45,482 nt of DNA from Branchiostoma floridae. Taxonomy: Eukaryota > Chordata > Leptocardii > Amphioxiformes > Branchiostomatidae. Within the stretch, counting starts at the first letter, position 1; each line of letters begins with the position of its first letter. The notes under the pieces were generated by a model, which saw only the letters and a program-made list of their open reading frames with translations, was not told where the DNA came from and searched no databases. Position numbers and translations under genes: made by a program. The stretch covers positions 31,074,309 to 31,119,790 of the forward strand of contig NC_049981.1 in the NCBI RefSeq assembly GCF_000003815.2, given 5' to 3'. Of the stretch, positions 1 to 13,214 are shown piece after piece.

Positions 1-946
1 CAAACCCTCCCCTCCCACCACATTTAACCTCCCCAACCCAATAATGTTATGTCAATTTACAATTGCATGGTTCAGAATTAGACTGAAAAGGCATTTCAGA
101 GATATCCAAATTTGAACCTTTCAACGACACATGAAACAAACGAATGACAGATCGAAAGGTTTCAGCACCTCGCATCCATTCACTGAGTATACCGTTGCCA
201 CGGCAACACAGTATACGCAACATGACCTTACATCGGTTCAGGCCAAACAGCGGTAATTTTGTTTACTTGTTCTTTTCAGTCTTGCCCAATGCGAACCCTG
301 TGAAGGGTCACCTGAAGGTCGCGTCAGACGACCTTTTCCTACGCTGATATTTACAGCCGCCGGGTCTGACATTTGGGGGAGTCTGGGGCAAATGGCAGGC
401 TGTTGTTGCAAAGGTCTCTGACATCATTAATCTGTCGCCTAACGTTACCTCTTCTGCAATGCACAAGCCTTAATACACTTGGGTACAGGAATGTTAGCCT
501 GGGTACCATGATCGAACTAGAATCATGTACATGTAGCAGCTCTCACTATTTTGTACTTTGTACCATGTATGTAAAAATTGTGTATATAGACTTATAAGAC
601 TCATTAGGACTTTAAACGATGTATACTTAAACTGTATCTCTGTTATATATACTTTGCCTGACTCTTGCCTCTTCCCTCATTTAAGGGCAATGGGTCTAGA
701 GCACGGTATTGGAACCCTCTCCTTACAATGCCTTTTACCTCCCCAACCAAAGTCAGGTACCCATTTTTACACCTGGGTGGAGTGAAGTTAGGAAAGTCCT
801 GTTAAGTGGCTTTACTAAGGGTACAAGACCAGTAGCACAACAGGGTTCGAGCCCAGGTACTCTGGGTTCTGGACCAAACACCTTCACCCTGATACGCCAC
901 ATGACCCCAAATTTGTTTACTGCAGACACAAAACAAACAAACAAAC
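1..946 (-). other. CAMK2 intron 11, 3' part, running off the window
   Basis: No exon is recognisable here. The stretch 680-905 is a tRNA-type SINE remnant, described separately. The rest is moderately AT-rich unique sequence with no coding signal longer than about 100 codons. Confidence 0.7.
680..905 (-). repeat. tRNA-derived SINE remnant
   Basis: Read on the minus strand, this starts with TGGCGTATCAGGGTGA (A-box-like, 884-899), followed by GGGCTCGAACC (B-box-like, 844-854). A body then resembles the SINE at 34745-34990: both share the order 'gccacttaacaggactttcc' / 'gcactttacacgactttc', then 'cttcactc', then 'aggtgtaaa'. These are internal RNA polymerase III promoter signatures, and two copies of one family in the window support a SINE call. 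The A-box is degraded, so it is probably inactive. Confidence 0.7.
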
Positions 947-1030
947 CTTCAGCTTCCTGCGAGCGTTGAACTTCTTCAGGCAGTCGACAGTCTCCTGGCG
1001 GTGGATCTGAGATGCCACACGTTCTCGTTG
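947..1030 (-). CDS. CAMK2: CaMKII exon 11: autoinhibitory and calmodulin-binding segment
   Basis: This 84-bp, phase-0 exon encodes [15 protein letters not shown] and [13 protein letters not shown] (28 residues). HRQET contains the autophosphorylation Thr (position 286 when counted from DFG). [10 protein letters not shown] is the start of the calmodulin-binding helix. The QIH before RQET differs from the MMH or CMH of vertebrate isoforms. The acceptor is CTGTTTCCGTAG and the donor is GTTTGTTTG, a non-consensus but usable GT site followed by a TTTG-rich tract. The next expected exon (about GAILTTMLATRNFS) was not found in 1-946, so it lies beyond the left edge. Confidence 0.96.
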
Positions 1031-1138
1031 CTACGGAAACAGAGAGAAAAACAAAAACATTAGACATATCGAACCACCAGACTGGGCATCAAGATTGTCT
1101 TATACTCAGGGTATGAATGTGTTGGAGCAATCCACTTA

Positions 1139-1328
1139 CTGTAAATGCATTTAAGTTCGCGGGGATTTCATTTCGCGGTAGCGGGAAATGGACTTTTCGC
1201 GGTAACACGATAGACTGCAATCTAATACCATAATAGAAAAATGTTCGCAGTGGTTTTAAGTTCGCGGTGAAGTGGTCACAGCGAAAACCGCGAACATTAA
1301 TCCCCCGCGAACATTTCTGCATTTACAG
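1139..1328. mobile_element. Palindromic MITE with TA target duplication
   Basis: It begins CTGTAAATGCA and ends with the reverse complement, TGCATTTACAG, with TA on both sides (1137-1138 and 1329-1330). The interior holds inverted TTCGCGG/CCGCGAA blocks. At 190 bp with no coding capacity, it fits a Tc1/mariner-type (TA target) non-autonomous element. A second, more diverged member is at 40491-40711. Confidence 0.8.
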
Positions 1329-2217
1329 TATTTTAGGACCATGTCTTACATGCAGTAAGATGTTTTCTGCACAACTAAATGTCACAAGACTTTAGAGCAC
1401 TGCATGTATACGCATGTCTATGACAGAAGTGTGCGTGAATGTACATATCTACATTTTGTAACACATGAATGTACCCACATGCACGTCTAAGACCTGTGCC
1501 TTCAGAAATTCCTATGATGTCAGACTATCGCTATAGTTACAGTGAAACATCAAAGACTGGCCTGAGGAGCAAGCAAACAGTTGCCATGGAAACTGCAAAT
1601 AAAATCTTGATGACACACAAGAAGGGCCTCGGGTTGTGGAAATCTAATTTACAACCTGATGGTTTCTCAATGGTTCATCCATGCACAGGAAGCTTCTTTG
1701 ATTTATTTCAGAATCTTTTCTGAAATGATCTGACTCGTAAATGTAACTTTTTTATCAGTAAGAAGAATTCTATCATTGCAAATTGCCACCATAGCAGTAA
1801 ATGTACTAAGTATCTATTTGAACACATTCACATACAAATAACATTAGTTCACCTTTTAAATCATTTAAATTCAAGACACTGTAAAAACCCTCATACCAAA
1901 AAAACAAACCAAGTGTGAAAACATTATGTTCATGTACAGTATGACTGAACTCCTGAACCCTACCTGCCTAGAGGTATAACTGCCACTACATCAAACACAA
2001 CGACTCATTACCTCTACGCTTTGGTCATTACGTTGTCATGGAAACCGATAAACAGATTTTAGCGCCACCACCAATCTCATTATTCTGGCAGGGACTGGTT
2101 TTCTTTGGTGGCAACAACAAGATGTTAAAAGAATCCTTTGCGTTGAAAACCAATTTTTTACAATGTTTATATAACAACTTGCTGCAAACGGGCTTAAGAA
2201 GCTGTACTGTTACTTAA

Positions 2218-2503
2218 GACCGGTGCAATGTCCGAGTGGGTAGAGTGTTTGCCTTGTATTCGGTAGGTTGTGAGTTCAATCCCTGGCTGGGTCATAGCAA
2301 AGACTCTAAAAATGGTACATGCTGCTTTCTCTGCTTAGTACTCAGCACTGATGAGAAAGAGTATGGAAGTTAAACACACATCACTACCAGCCAACAGCTG
2401 TAGTGGCTTACATAAATGTGTGTCCCAAGGGCTACTCAAAATGGAGATGGGCGCCACCCTTAAGCATCTGCACAGATGTACGGGCAACTTTAACTTTTTT
2501 AAC
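2218..2503 (+). repeat. tRNA-derived SINE
   Basis: The head reads like a tRNA: TCCGAGTGGGTAGAG (A-box-like, 2231-2245) and GAGTTCAATCCCTGG (B-box, about 2272-2286). An unrelated body of about 200 bp follows, ending in a T-rich run near 2500. It belongs to a different family from the SINEs at 680-905 and 34745-34990, since the bodies do not match. Confidence 0.75.
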
Positions 2504-3913
2504 TGATACTTAGGGCTCTGTGTACCAAATTCTTAAATTTGTCAAGCTTTGTGTACCATTTTATAGTATCAAAAGTACCTGGATACAATACTTAACTAAA
2601 ATAAAAAATATTTAATTAGCTACATTTTTGCAAAAATGTGGCATTTTTAGTTTAATTTGTATTTCCTGTTTTTTCTTTATTTAAATGTTTGCATATGCAT
2701 GCGTGCATATCTGTGTCACTAATGTCCCAACATGACCTTGGTCCTAATCAGAAACAAACTTCTAAATGTCCCATTCGTTTCCATGACAACCCGACAGTTT
2801 GATGAAACCTGATAGCCATGTTTGGGACAAATGGACTAAGCCCGGCATTTAACGGCACAAACGCCCTTGCCGAGCCAGCCTCTGACCGCAAATGCAGTGC
2901 TGGATGCAGTTAACGCAGACATAAATAAGCCGAGCGTTCGGACGGATAGGAAAGAATAACAGCAATGAGGTGTGTGCTTAACATTTGCAGTGTGCAGTCG
3001 ACTGTGGAAACTGAGTGAATGATGCTGTTATTGAAGCGAAGTGGCAGCCTGGCAGGATGCGACCCAAAATAACTGCCTTTTGTCCTCCCAGCACAGGGAA
3101 TGAATGTTCTTCCGTTCACTCTGGGTTTACATTTCTAGGCGCAAGACGTGTATTGTGCCGGTGTAAAATTTAAGGGTGTTTGTCAGAAATGCTGAGGCGA
3201 CAACAAAAGGGAGACATGAATAATTCATTTGCAGGTAATCGAATACCAGCGAATTCAGTGTCAGAAGTGGCGTTTCCAGTCCTCTGTGGGAATATGTTCC
3301 TGTTCTGCATCTAAATGAGCTTCAAAATGGTTCCAGCGGTGCAGTTAGTAGAGTGGTCACCAGGTGGCATCGTTCACATTTTGTGCTATCATCATCATTT
3401 CATGTCCAGTGGGAAAGGGAAGCATTCTGCATATAAATTTACATGGATTACTTCAGATATGTTCGCTGTGTTCTTTTCCTGCCAGCATATTAAAATTTTG
3501 GAATTTGACACCTCATTCTGGTGTTAAAACTGTCAGACTGAAAGGGGCTGACTTCATTATTGTGTTCTGCTGCAAAGTAGACACATTGATTCCATTCAAT
3601 TTCTTGCACAGCCAGACATAAAGTAAACAATACAATAGTAAGAGCATCTTCATTCAGGCCCTTTAACCACCCAATAACAATAGCCTAAGGTTATTGTTTC
3701 AGCCTTGTTTTGTGTGTTTTCAGACCATTTGGCATTGGTACTGAAAGTAATGATATATAATATACCTGTACAACAGCCTCAAAAGCAGAAACTATCTACA
3801 TCAGAGCTTTACAACCGTCCCTGAAGAGACGGTGGGCGCCATAGACTTCCTGCAACCATTGATCCACTGCTCACTGGATCATGTGGTCTATCTACATAAT
3901 ATGACGTCACGAC

Positions 3914-4018
3914 AGCAGTGGATTGTTCATTCCTTGACAAAGACTGGTGCTGTTCAGTCGAAAATTTGGACGAGTTCAATTTTGTGTGTTGGATATTACA
4001 GTTTTAACTAGTTCAATT
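3914..4018. repeat. Retroposon-like repeat, first copy
   Basis: AGCAGTGGATTGTTCATTCC through to AACTAGTTCAA matches 4598-4790 apart from a roughly 75-bp insertion in the second copy. The family is not recognised. Confidence 0.7.
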
Positions 4019-4439
4019 AAGGTCTCATTGATGTATTACTCCGAGTGGGCACCCTAAAAGAGATCCGAGCCAAAAACAAAACGGCTGCATGGACGCATAT
4101 TTTTAGCAGTGAGAAATTCTCTTTTAGCCAGCCGAACTGATCTCAAAAGTTAGATTGGTGAAAGTTTGTTTCTAACTGAAGAAATTAGCAGGTAAAGTTT
4201 GGCAGCTGCGCACTAGGTCGGAGGTACACAGTCCTGGGTTCTGAGTTGTGCGGTTGACTGGTGGCAGCTAAAAAGTGCCTGTTGCGATGCTTGGCTAACT
4301 GCATTTTGTAATTGTCATAAAAACAAACTGGGTGTCTAGAGGTTGTTTGGAATTTTTTTACACAATGAAGAGTAAATGTGCTCAATAAAGAATGAATAAT
4401 ATCAATATATTTCAAGTAGCTTCATATCATTATATCATG

Positions 4440-4512
4440 TTGTATCATTTATTGTGACCTGTACTGAACCCAGTAGGTATGAATGTACAATAAAGGTCTT
4501 CATTCATTCATT
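4440..4512 (+). mobile_element. LINE 3' tail with TTCA repeats
   Basis: An AATAAA-like signal (ACAATAAAGG) is followed by an ATTCATTCATT tail at 4501-4512. This is the usual form of CR1/L2-type LINE 3' ends with short tandem tails. No coding part remains, so confidence is limited. Confidence 0.45.
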
Positions 4513-4580
4513 ATGAACACGCTCGTCTAAAACACGTACTATAACATAGGAGTCTAACGGAAGAAAAAACTCATGAGACC

Positions 4581-4807
4581 TAAAGCCTGCAAAGTACAGC
4601 AGTGGATTGTTCATTCCTAGACAAAGACTGGTGCTGTTCAGTTGAAAATTTGGTCAAGTCCAATTTTTGTGTTAGATATATACCAGCCGACTGCTGCCTA
4701 CCCCTGCGTCAGGGATCCCAGCAGCAGTCTAATCAAACAATGGATAGTGAGTGAATTTTTGTGTTGGATATTACAGTAGAACTAGTTCAATAAAGCCTGC
4801 AAAGTAC
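4581..4807. mobile_element. Retroposon insertion with 17-bp TSD at the exon 10 donor
   Basis: The insert (4598-4790) is flanked by perfect 17-bp direct repeats TAAAGCCTGCAAAGTAC (4581-4597 and 4791-4807). It is a copy of the repeat at 3914-4018, but contains an extra segment (about 4672-4750) with an internal hairpin (GACTGCTG ... CAGCAGTC). A TSD of this length is typical of LINE-machinery retroposition. The right TSD overlaps positions +5 onward of the CAMK2 exon 10 donor. Confidence 0.8.
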
Positions 4808-4811
4808 TTAC

Positions 4812-4934
4812 ACATATCCACGGGTGCCTCAGTGCCTGCTCCGCAGTGATGCGCTTGGCCGGGTTCAGGTTCAACATGCTGTTGATCAAGTTCTTGGCCT
4901 CTGGGGTGACAGTATCCCACTCAGGGGAAGGGTA
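4812..4934 (-). CDS. CAMK2: CaMKII exon 10: C-lobe end to start of regulatory helix
   Basis: This 123-bp, phase-0 exon encodes 41 residues starting [17 protein letters not shown] and ending ALRHPWIC. It covers helices alphaH and alphaI, including the invariant Arg of KRIT (kinase subdomain XI). Vertebrates usually have FPSPEWD where this has YPSPEWD. The acceptor is CTCTCCCCACTACAG and the donor is GTAAGTAC. The donor abuts a retroposon: bases +5 and onward belong to a 17-bp direct repeat (TAAAGCCTGCAAAGTAC on the plus strand at 4791-4807) that also occurs at 4581-4597. Confidence 0.97.
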
Positions 4935-6784
<1,850 letters not shown>

Positions 6785-7251
6785 TTATGTTTCATACCTT
6801 CTAATCGAATTTCTGTAAAGATATTTTCCAGTAAACAAGCTATCAAAGTTTTGGTTGCTTATCTACAATACAAATAATTTAACCATTCTCTGCTGTATTT
6901 CAAGCTATACAGTGTACAATTTCAATTGCCATGCCCATTGTCTTAGCTCTGAGAAAGGTCTTCTTTGTGAAATAAAGAAATGACAAAAAAGAAAGAACAG
7001 AACTGAAAGGTTTTAACAGCAATTGTTATGTTAGCCTTCTTAGCATACATGTACCAAAAAATTTCTTTATTGGTCAATCTGGAAAACAATCATGGATGAT
7101 AATAACAAAACTGGAAGTCTAAAGTGATGTTTAAGCCAAAATTGTGCGGCAAAATTGGATCAATCTGAGTGGCAAGATTTAATTCCACAAATGGTGAAAC
7201 CTTGTTGTTTGCGTCGCAAAATTAGATCAATCCGAGTGGTACTTAGACTTA

Positions 7252-7614
7252 GGCCACACCAATTTAATTTCTTGGTTCACGGATTTTTTCATTAAAAATA
7301 TGGAGCGAGAGGGCGAAATAAAAATAAAAATTGTAAAATGGTTGGGGTAAAGGTAAGGGCTAATCCAAAACATAAAGAATAAAAAGTTTTCAGCTTGAAA
7401 AATGTACAAAAACACTATTACTGTACAGTAACAGCACCTGTTCATTAAAAATTACAAAAGAAGTGTCAGTTTTTATGTTTGCTACACCAGAAAGTTGGTG
7501 AATGGTTTCATTAATGGTGAAAATTTGCTGAGTGGTAATTTTTATTTTTATTTCTTTTTCCAAAAAAATAGGAGCGAGCGAATCCGTGAACCAAGAAATT
7601 AAATTGGTGTGGCC
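7252..7614. mobile_element. MITE with GGCCACACCAATTT ends and TTA target duplication
   Basis: The left end GGCCACACCAATTTAATTTC and the right end (its reverse complement) form terminal inverted repeats of about 40 bp that include TTGGTTCACGGATT. TTA flanks both ends (7249-7251, 7615-7617). The element is 363 bp with no coding capacity. Relatives are at 43278-43464 (TAA on both sides) and a one-ended copy is at 30491-30565. The 3-bp TWA target suggests a PIF/Harbinger-type mobiliser, by inference from target size only. Confidence 0.8.
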
Positions 7615-8044
7615 TTAATTCACAAACGGTGATACCTTATTTTCCAAACCAATGCCTACATACAGATAAGCTTAGTAACCCAGTTAGCACAGTGCAGACA
7701 ACAGACTACAAAATCACAAGCATTAATCCTTTCTGAGATGGTGACACGACCAACTCTGTTTGGGAGCATGCCAGCCAGGCTGTCTGGTGACAAACAAGCA
7801 CTTTCTGTACCTGACTGATCCCCTGCGCGATCTCGGAAAGTCTTAATGTCAGGCTTGTAACAAATAATCCGCTCTAGCAGGCAGTATATGTTAAAGATGA
7901 GGAGAGACATATACTGCGAGACAGGTGCATGTATTCAGGGTACATTTGTCTTATTGCTGGTTCAATGCCCTACATTGTACATGAAGAAGGTGAAGGTGAT
8001 TTTGAAAGAAAATTTCTAATATGTTTGATACATTCTAATTTCTA

Positions 8045-9240
8045 TGAGGAAAGATGCGTTCTGAAAGACAGCTATTTGGCAATTGGGGTTTGTCTGCACA
8101 CAAAAAGTCTGACTTATTTGTTGAAGGACTTAAAAACGAAGGGTGAAGGCCACTTTGTTGTCAAATGTTACTATTAAAAGCCAAGAACATTGCAAATGAA
8201 GGTGAATTTGCCAGCAAGTTTGTCGCAGAAATCTATGTTTGATACGTTCTATGAGCATGGATGTGTTCTGAAAGACAGCTATTTGGCAATTGGGGTTTGT
8301 CTGCATCAGGGCTGTCTCCAGCTTTGCATTTTTTTTCTGCACCTCTCAATGTTTTGGAGTCAATTTTGTTGATTTTCCTTGTAAAATCTATCATTTTAAG
8401 CTAAGCTTTATCAAAATACATTTTCAGCAATTTCATTTACAGATTTTTGGGGACAGAGGGAGTGAAATTTTGGTCCGTCAAAGAAGCAAATTTCCGCCCC
8501 AGGATGGAAGGATGGTGTGCATAAAAAAAACCCTGACTACTATTTGTTGAAGAACTTGAAAAATGAGGGTGAAGGCCACTTTGTTGTCAAGTGTTGCTAT
8601 TTAAAGCCATGGACCTATTCTGAACGGCAGCAAATCATGGCCCCTGGGCATACAAATTGTTGCTTCTTCAAGAGCTTACATGTAACTGTATAGAAGCTGA
8701 ATCTGAAAGCGACTGTGCTGTCAGCTTTGTCTTCAAATCTTGTTATAAAACCCGGGAGATATTCTGAAAGATAGGCTCAATGTAATCTCGGTTCTTCTGC
8801 ATACAAAAATGCATTTTATTGTTTGTTAAAGTCAAGGACTTAGAATCTGCAAGGTGAAGGCAATTTTGCCAGCCATTATATACAGTTTATAAAAATGAAC
8901 ATAAAGGACAGGAGTATTCTGAAAGACACGCGCATTGGATCCTTCAATGTATACAAAACATTATCTTGTAATTTGTGCGGCATCTTGCGATTCTGCTGGC
9001 CATTTCAACAAAAGCTGTTATTGACCAAAGGACAGAGTTGTCTTCTGAAAGACACAGTCACCCATTTGAGGTTCCTACATGAACAAAAATTTATCCTCAG
9101 CCTCTATTTCTTCAAACTCTTGGAAACTGAAGGGGAGGTGATTTTGCCAGCAATTTCTGTTCATCAAAATACTGGTAAACCTAATTACAGAGATACATGT
9201 ACTCTGTCTGAAAGACATATCAGAGCCAGACATATCAGAT
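8045..9240. repeat. Degenerate tandem array, about 130-210 bp unit
   Basis: The word TTCTGAAAGACA or a close variant recurs at about 8057, 8267, 8762, 8914, 9044 and 9204. It is accompanied by GGTGAAGGCCACTTTGTTGT-like and ATTTTGCCAGC words in the same order. Units 1 and 2 are the most alike (GCTATTTGGCAATTGGGGTT is shared). Small open frames here come from the repeat and are not genes. Confidence 0.75.
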
Positions 9241-10267
9241 CCTTTCCAGAGCCAAGACAACGGTACCATGGGTTGTTTGTCAATTAACCACCAATGGGAA
9301 AATCTGTGTGTACAGGCAGCTGTATATACATCCATACTGTATGTTTACCTTACATAAAAGCAGTTCACCACCACCATCCAGTATAAAAGATCATTCACAA
9401 CTAAAACGTTATAATCAACTCCACTCTGCCTCCAACACAAAAATACAAACATGGTCACCTTGGACAAAGCCAAGATGCTGTACAAGGAACAGCACCACTC
9501 TCTGAAAGTGAAGACAGAGGCCACCTGTAGATGTACAGAATGGCCTATCAGCCATAATTATCATAACCACAACTGAAATGGGAATGGTGCAGACTTCCAC
9601 AACCTTTGGCCTACTGCCAGTCACATGACCAAAGTAAAGCGTCAGTCTCTGTGAAGAAGGCCGCAAGGATTGAGTTAAATACTGAGTTTGCATTTGATGT
9701 GTTGGAGATAAAGTTAGATATTGATTCTAACCTTTTACTGATGTTTACCTAAAAGCTGGTATAGAAGTTATGATGAAGAAAAGTTGAACTGTGATGTCCA
9801 ATGCAAAAATTGGACTTACCCAAAGTTTTGACTGTTCAACTCCTGTCAATGAATATAAGTAATTGACTGCTTTTGGGACAAAATCTTTTTCAGAAAGAAC
9901 TGTTACTAACACTAGTCATTTTATATCAGTAAAAACAGTTGGTATTTGGAAAATCAACCAAACTTGATGCTCTAGTTTCAAGTGAGATATCAGTGCGTAG
10001 CTCTTGGCGTACTGAGTATAGTGATATAAAAATAATTATTCTACAATGTTCACAACGTAAGATATCATTGATGGAAAATGCAAGCTGACCGCGGTCTTTT
10101 TGGAGCGTCCCGATTATCCTTTAGGTCTCCCCGCGGAGCAAGATTGGGATACCGAAGGGTAAATTTCTTACCCCGTCGGGTCTAAACTCTCAACCCCAGG
10201 GAAGACAATGTCAAAAAACATGCTTTCCCGCGGGAAAATTGCATCCCCGGGGATAGAAATGTCAGGT

Positions 10268-10490
10268 AAAAGTCTCCCTCACACCTCTCAGAGAGATGTG
10301 AGGGAAGGCGTGAAAGGCGTGAATTGTCATGATGTCGACCGTTCGGGTCATGATTTGGACCGTTCGGGTCCATATCATGGACCGACGGTTTCACAGTCAG
10401 AAAGGATTTGGATTGATGATTATAAGGCACAATTCAATCCCCTCAGACTGTTGACTGTAAAACAGTCATTGCTTCGGTGGTAGTATTCTG
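10268..10490 (-). repeat. Dispersed repeat with GACCGTTCGGGTC units, copy 1
   Basis: It runs from AGTCTCCCTCACACCTCTCA to GAAGCAATGACTG on the other strand, and matches 16282-16490 in inverted orientation. The interior carries a GACCGTTCGGGTC word twice (10336-10370), and one end has a small CCTCACA/TGTGAGG hairpin. The class is unknown, and no target duplication is obvious. Confidence 0.75.
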
Positions 10491-12184
10491 AAAATGGTCA
10501 CCTCTTCACATCCTGAAGCAGCTTAAATACATGTATTAAAAATATGTCCAATAGTCAATGGTGTATCTTTGTCAGCAGACAGCCTAATGGTATCTTTCTC
10601 ACAAACTCAACATCATCCAGATTTTATATCAGACTTTATACAGCTACTAGTACTTCGCTGTGAGCAGTTTGTGTTCCAAAATCATCAAGCAAATTATAAG
10701 GTGTGAATGGACTAAGAGTACTAAGTCTTATAATGGACTTGTTTTCTGCTCCGTTTTCATTGTGAGGGCCCTGACTTTTAAAATGCTTCGTGATAACCAT
10801 CATGGAGAATAGATACTCAGTATAGACTATAAGGTTCATGTGCCAGTGCACTCAAATAATCACCATCTGTCAATTATCTATTTAGTGTGAGTGGTCCTTT
10901 GTTGTCTGTTGTGTTTCACCTTATGAATACAAAAGAGAATTGTTATTTTACTATATACCTTTTACACAGCTGCATGAGTGTCTCTGAGCATAACAGTGAG
11001 AAATCTTTTTGTGCCTTCTTACAATTGCTACCCTATATAAACTAAATGTCTTTCTGTCTGCCAGCCAAACTGTCTCCAAAAGACTAAGACTTGGCACTGC
11101 AACCCTCTGCATTGCCCTCATTATGTAAATGACCCAATGTGGACTGGAAACTTGTAAAAATGTAGTAGTTAGAGTGATAATTGCCCTGAAATCCCCACCC
11201 ATTGTTCCTCCCTTCTTTTGCATTTGTTTACGACCTAATTTCACACTTCCTCCCCGGCCCTACAGGGGTGACCACTGTTGCAGTATTAGAGTAATATATA
11301 CCATTAATAACGTCATGTGTAATGTTATGGGAGAGTGAAAAAAAGATACACCATTATCTCAAGAATTGAAATTTCAGACGGGAAAGCCTTACTGTCAATT
11401 ACTACTCTGGCCTGGCAACTGTCAAAAGCATTTTCCCACAAATTCTATTCCAGACTGTACCTACTCTTCAAACACCCCTATCCAACCAGAGCCCTTGGAT
11501 TGTTCCTGTATCCAAACAGCTAGCTGACGATCAGTCCACTATAATCTTTGGGGGCCGAATACCCGAAGTCCCAAAATTGAGAAATGTAGTTTAATTTGAA
11601 ATAGTTCAACAAGTATAGAGAATAATAATAGACAATGATAACATTATTACCTAATGTTAACTGCCCAGATGGCACATAAAATCCCACTAAGAAGCTAGTC
11701 TTGTTTGGCTCATCTTCCAATTGGCACAATTGTGCAGGTGGATCAGATACTTACATGTCTGACCAACCTCCTTGATCTGACCAAGGAGGTAAAACCTCCT
11801 TGCTCTGACACATGAGACATTCACAATACTAGTATATCATACACACTTCTTTGCTAACAAAAAAAATGAACACCCGATAAATTCTTCTGTACAAAGTCAC
11901 GAGACCGACCTTCATAATTTTGCTAATCTTGATGTTCCTTTCAGGAGTCATACTTATACATAATAACTGTAGACGGCAACCGTCTGTCCTTCAATATGAA
12001 ATGTGTATTCGGCCATTGTTGCCGTAACAGACAGAAGACAAACAGGCTTGGCACATTTACTTGGTTGAGAGAAGCTTCCGTTTGAATGGGGAACTCCCAT
12101 TCTGCTAAGTGTAGTGTAGGGCTAAGTGTATAAGAAAGGCATTTTCATCAGTTTCGAAGCGATTCGATCGACAGGATTTGCCTT

Positions 12185-13124
12185 NNNNNNNNNNNNNNNN
12201 NNNNNNNNNNNNNNNNNNNNNNNNNNNNNNNNNNNNNNNNNNNNNNNNNNNNNNNNNNNNNNNNNNNNNNNNNNNNNNNNNNNNNNNNNNNNNNNNNNNN
12301 NNNNNNNNNNNNNNNNNNNNNNNNNNNNNNNNNNNNNNNNNNNNNNNNNNNNNNNNNNNNNNNNNNNNNNNNNNNNNNNNNNNNNNNNNNNNNNNNNNNN
12401 NNNNNNNNNNNNNNNNNNNNNNNNNNNNNNNNNNNNNNNNNNNNNNNNNNNNNNNNNNNNNNNNNNNNNNNNNNNNNNNNNNNNNNNNNNNNNNNNNNNN
12501 NNNNNNNNNNNNNNNNNNNNNNNNNNNNNNNNNNNNNNNNNNNNNNNNNNNNNNNNNNNNNNNNNNNNNNNNNNNNNNNNNNNNNNNNNNNNNNNNNNNN
12601 NNNNNNNNNNNNNNNNNNNNNNNNNNNNNNNNNNNNNNNNNNNNNNNNNNNNNNNNNNNNNNNNNNNNNNNNNNNNNNNNNNNNNNNNNNNNNNNNNNNN
12701 NNNNNNNNNNNNNNNNNNNNNNNNNNNNNNNNNNNNNNNNNNNNNNNNNNNNNNNNNNNNNNNNNNNNNNNNNNNNNNNNNNNNNNNNNNNNNNNNNNNN
12801 NNNNNNNNNNNNNNNNNNNNNNNNNNNNNNNNNNNNNNNNNNNNNNNNNNNNNNNNNNNNNNNNNNNNNNNNNNNNNNNNNNNNNNNNNNNNNNNNNNNN
12901 NNNNNNNNNNNNNNNNNNNNNNNNNNNNNNNNNNNNNNNNNNNNNNNNNNNNNNNNNNNNNNNNNNNNNNNNNNNNNNNNNNNNNNNNNNNNNNNNNNNN
13001 NNNNNNNNNNNNNNNNNNNNNNNNNNNNNNNNNNNNNNNNNNNNNNNNNNNNNNNNNNNNNNNNNNNNNNNNNNNNNNNNNNNNNNNNNNNNNNNNNNNN
13101 NNNNNNNNNNNNNNNNNNNNNNNN
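12185..13124. other. Assembly gap (940 N)
   Basis: Undetermined bases. Open frames across it are meaningless. Confidence 0.99.
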
Positions 13125-13214
13125 ATCCCCCCCCCGGTCTGAATAGGGTTAAATTTTGTTTTAATGAAGCCGAACATCAAGAAATTCATAGTGTGTTTTC
13201 GTAATTTGTTTTCG

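Larger units (their letters stand above)
1031..4811 (-). other. CAMK2 intron 10 (3781 bp)
   Basis: It contains a TA-flanked palindromic MITE (1139-1328), a plus-strand SINE (2218-2503), a more GC-rich unique stretch (about 2830-3260), and two copies of a retroposon-like repeat (3914-4018 and 4598-4790). Between those copies is a LINE-type 3' tail (about 4440-4512). The remaining sequence, including 1340-2210 and 3300-3900, shows nothing I can name. Confidence 0.8.
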
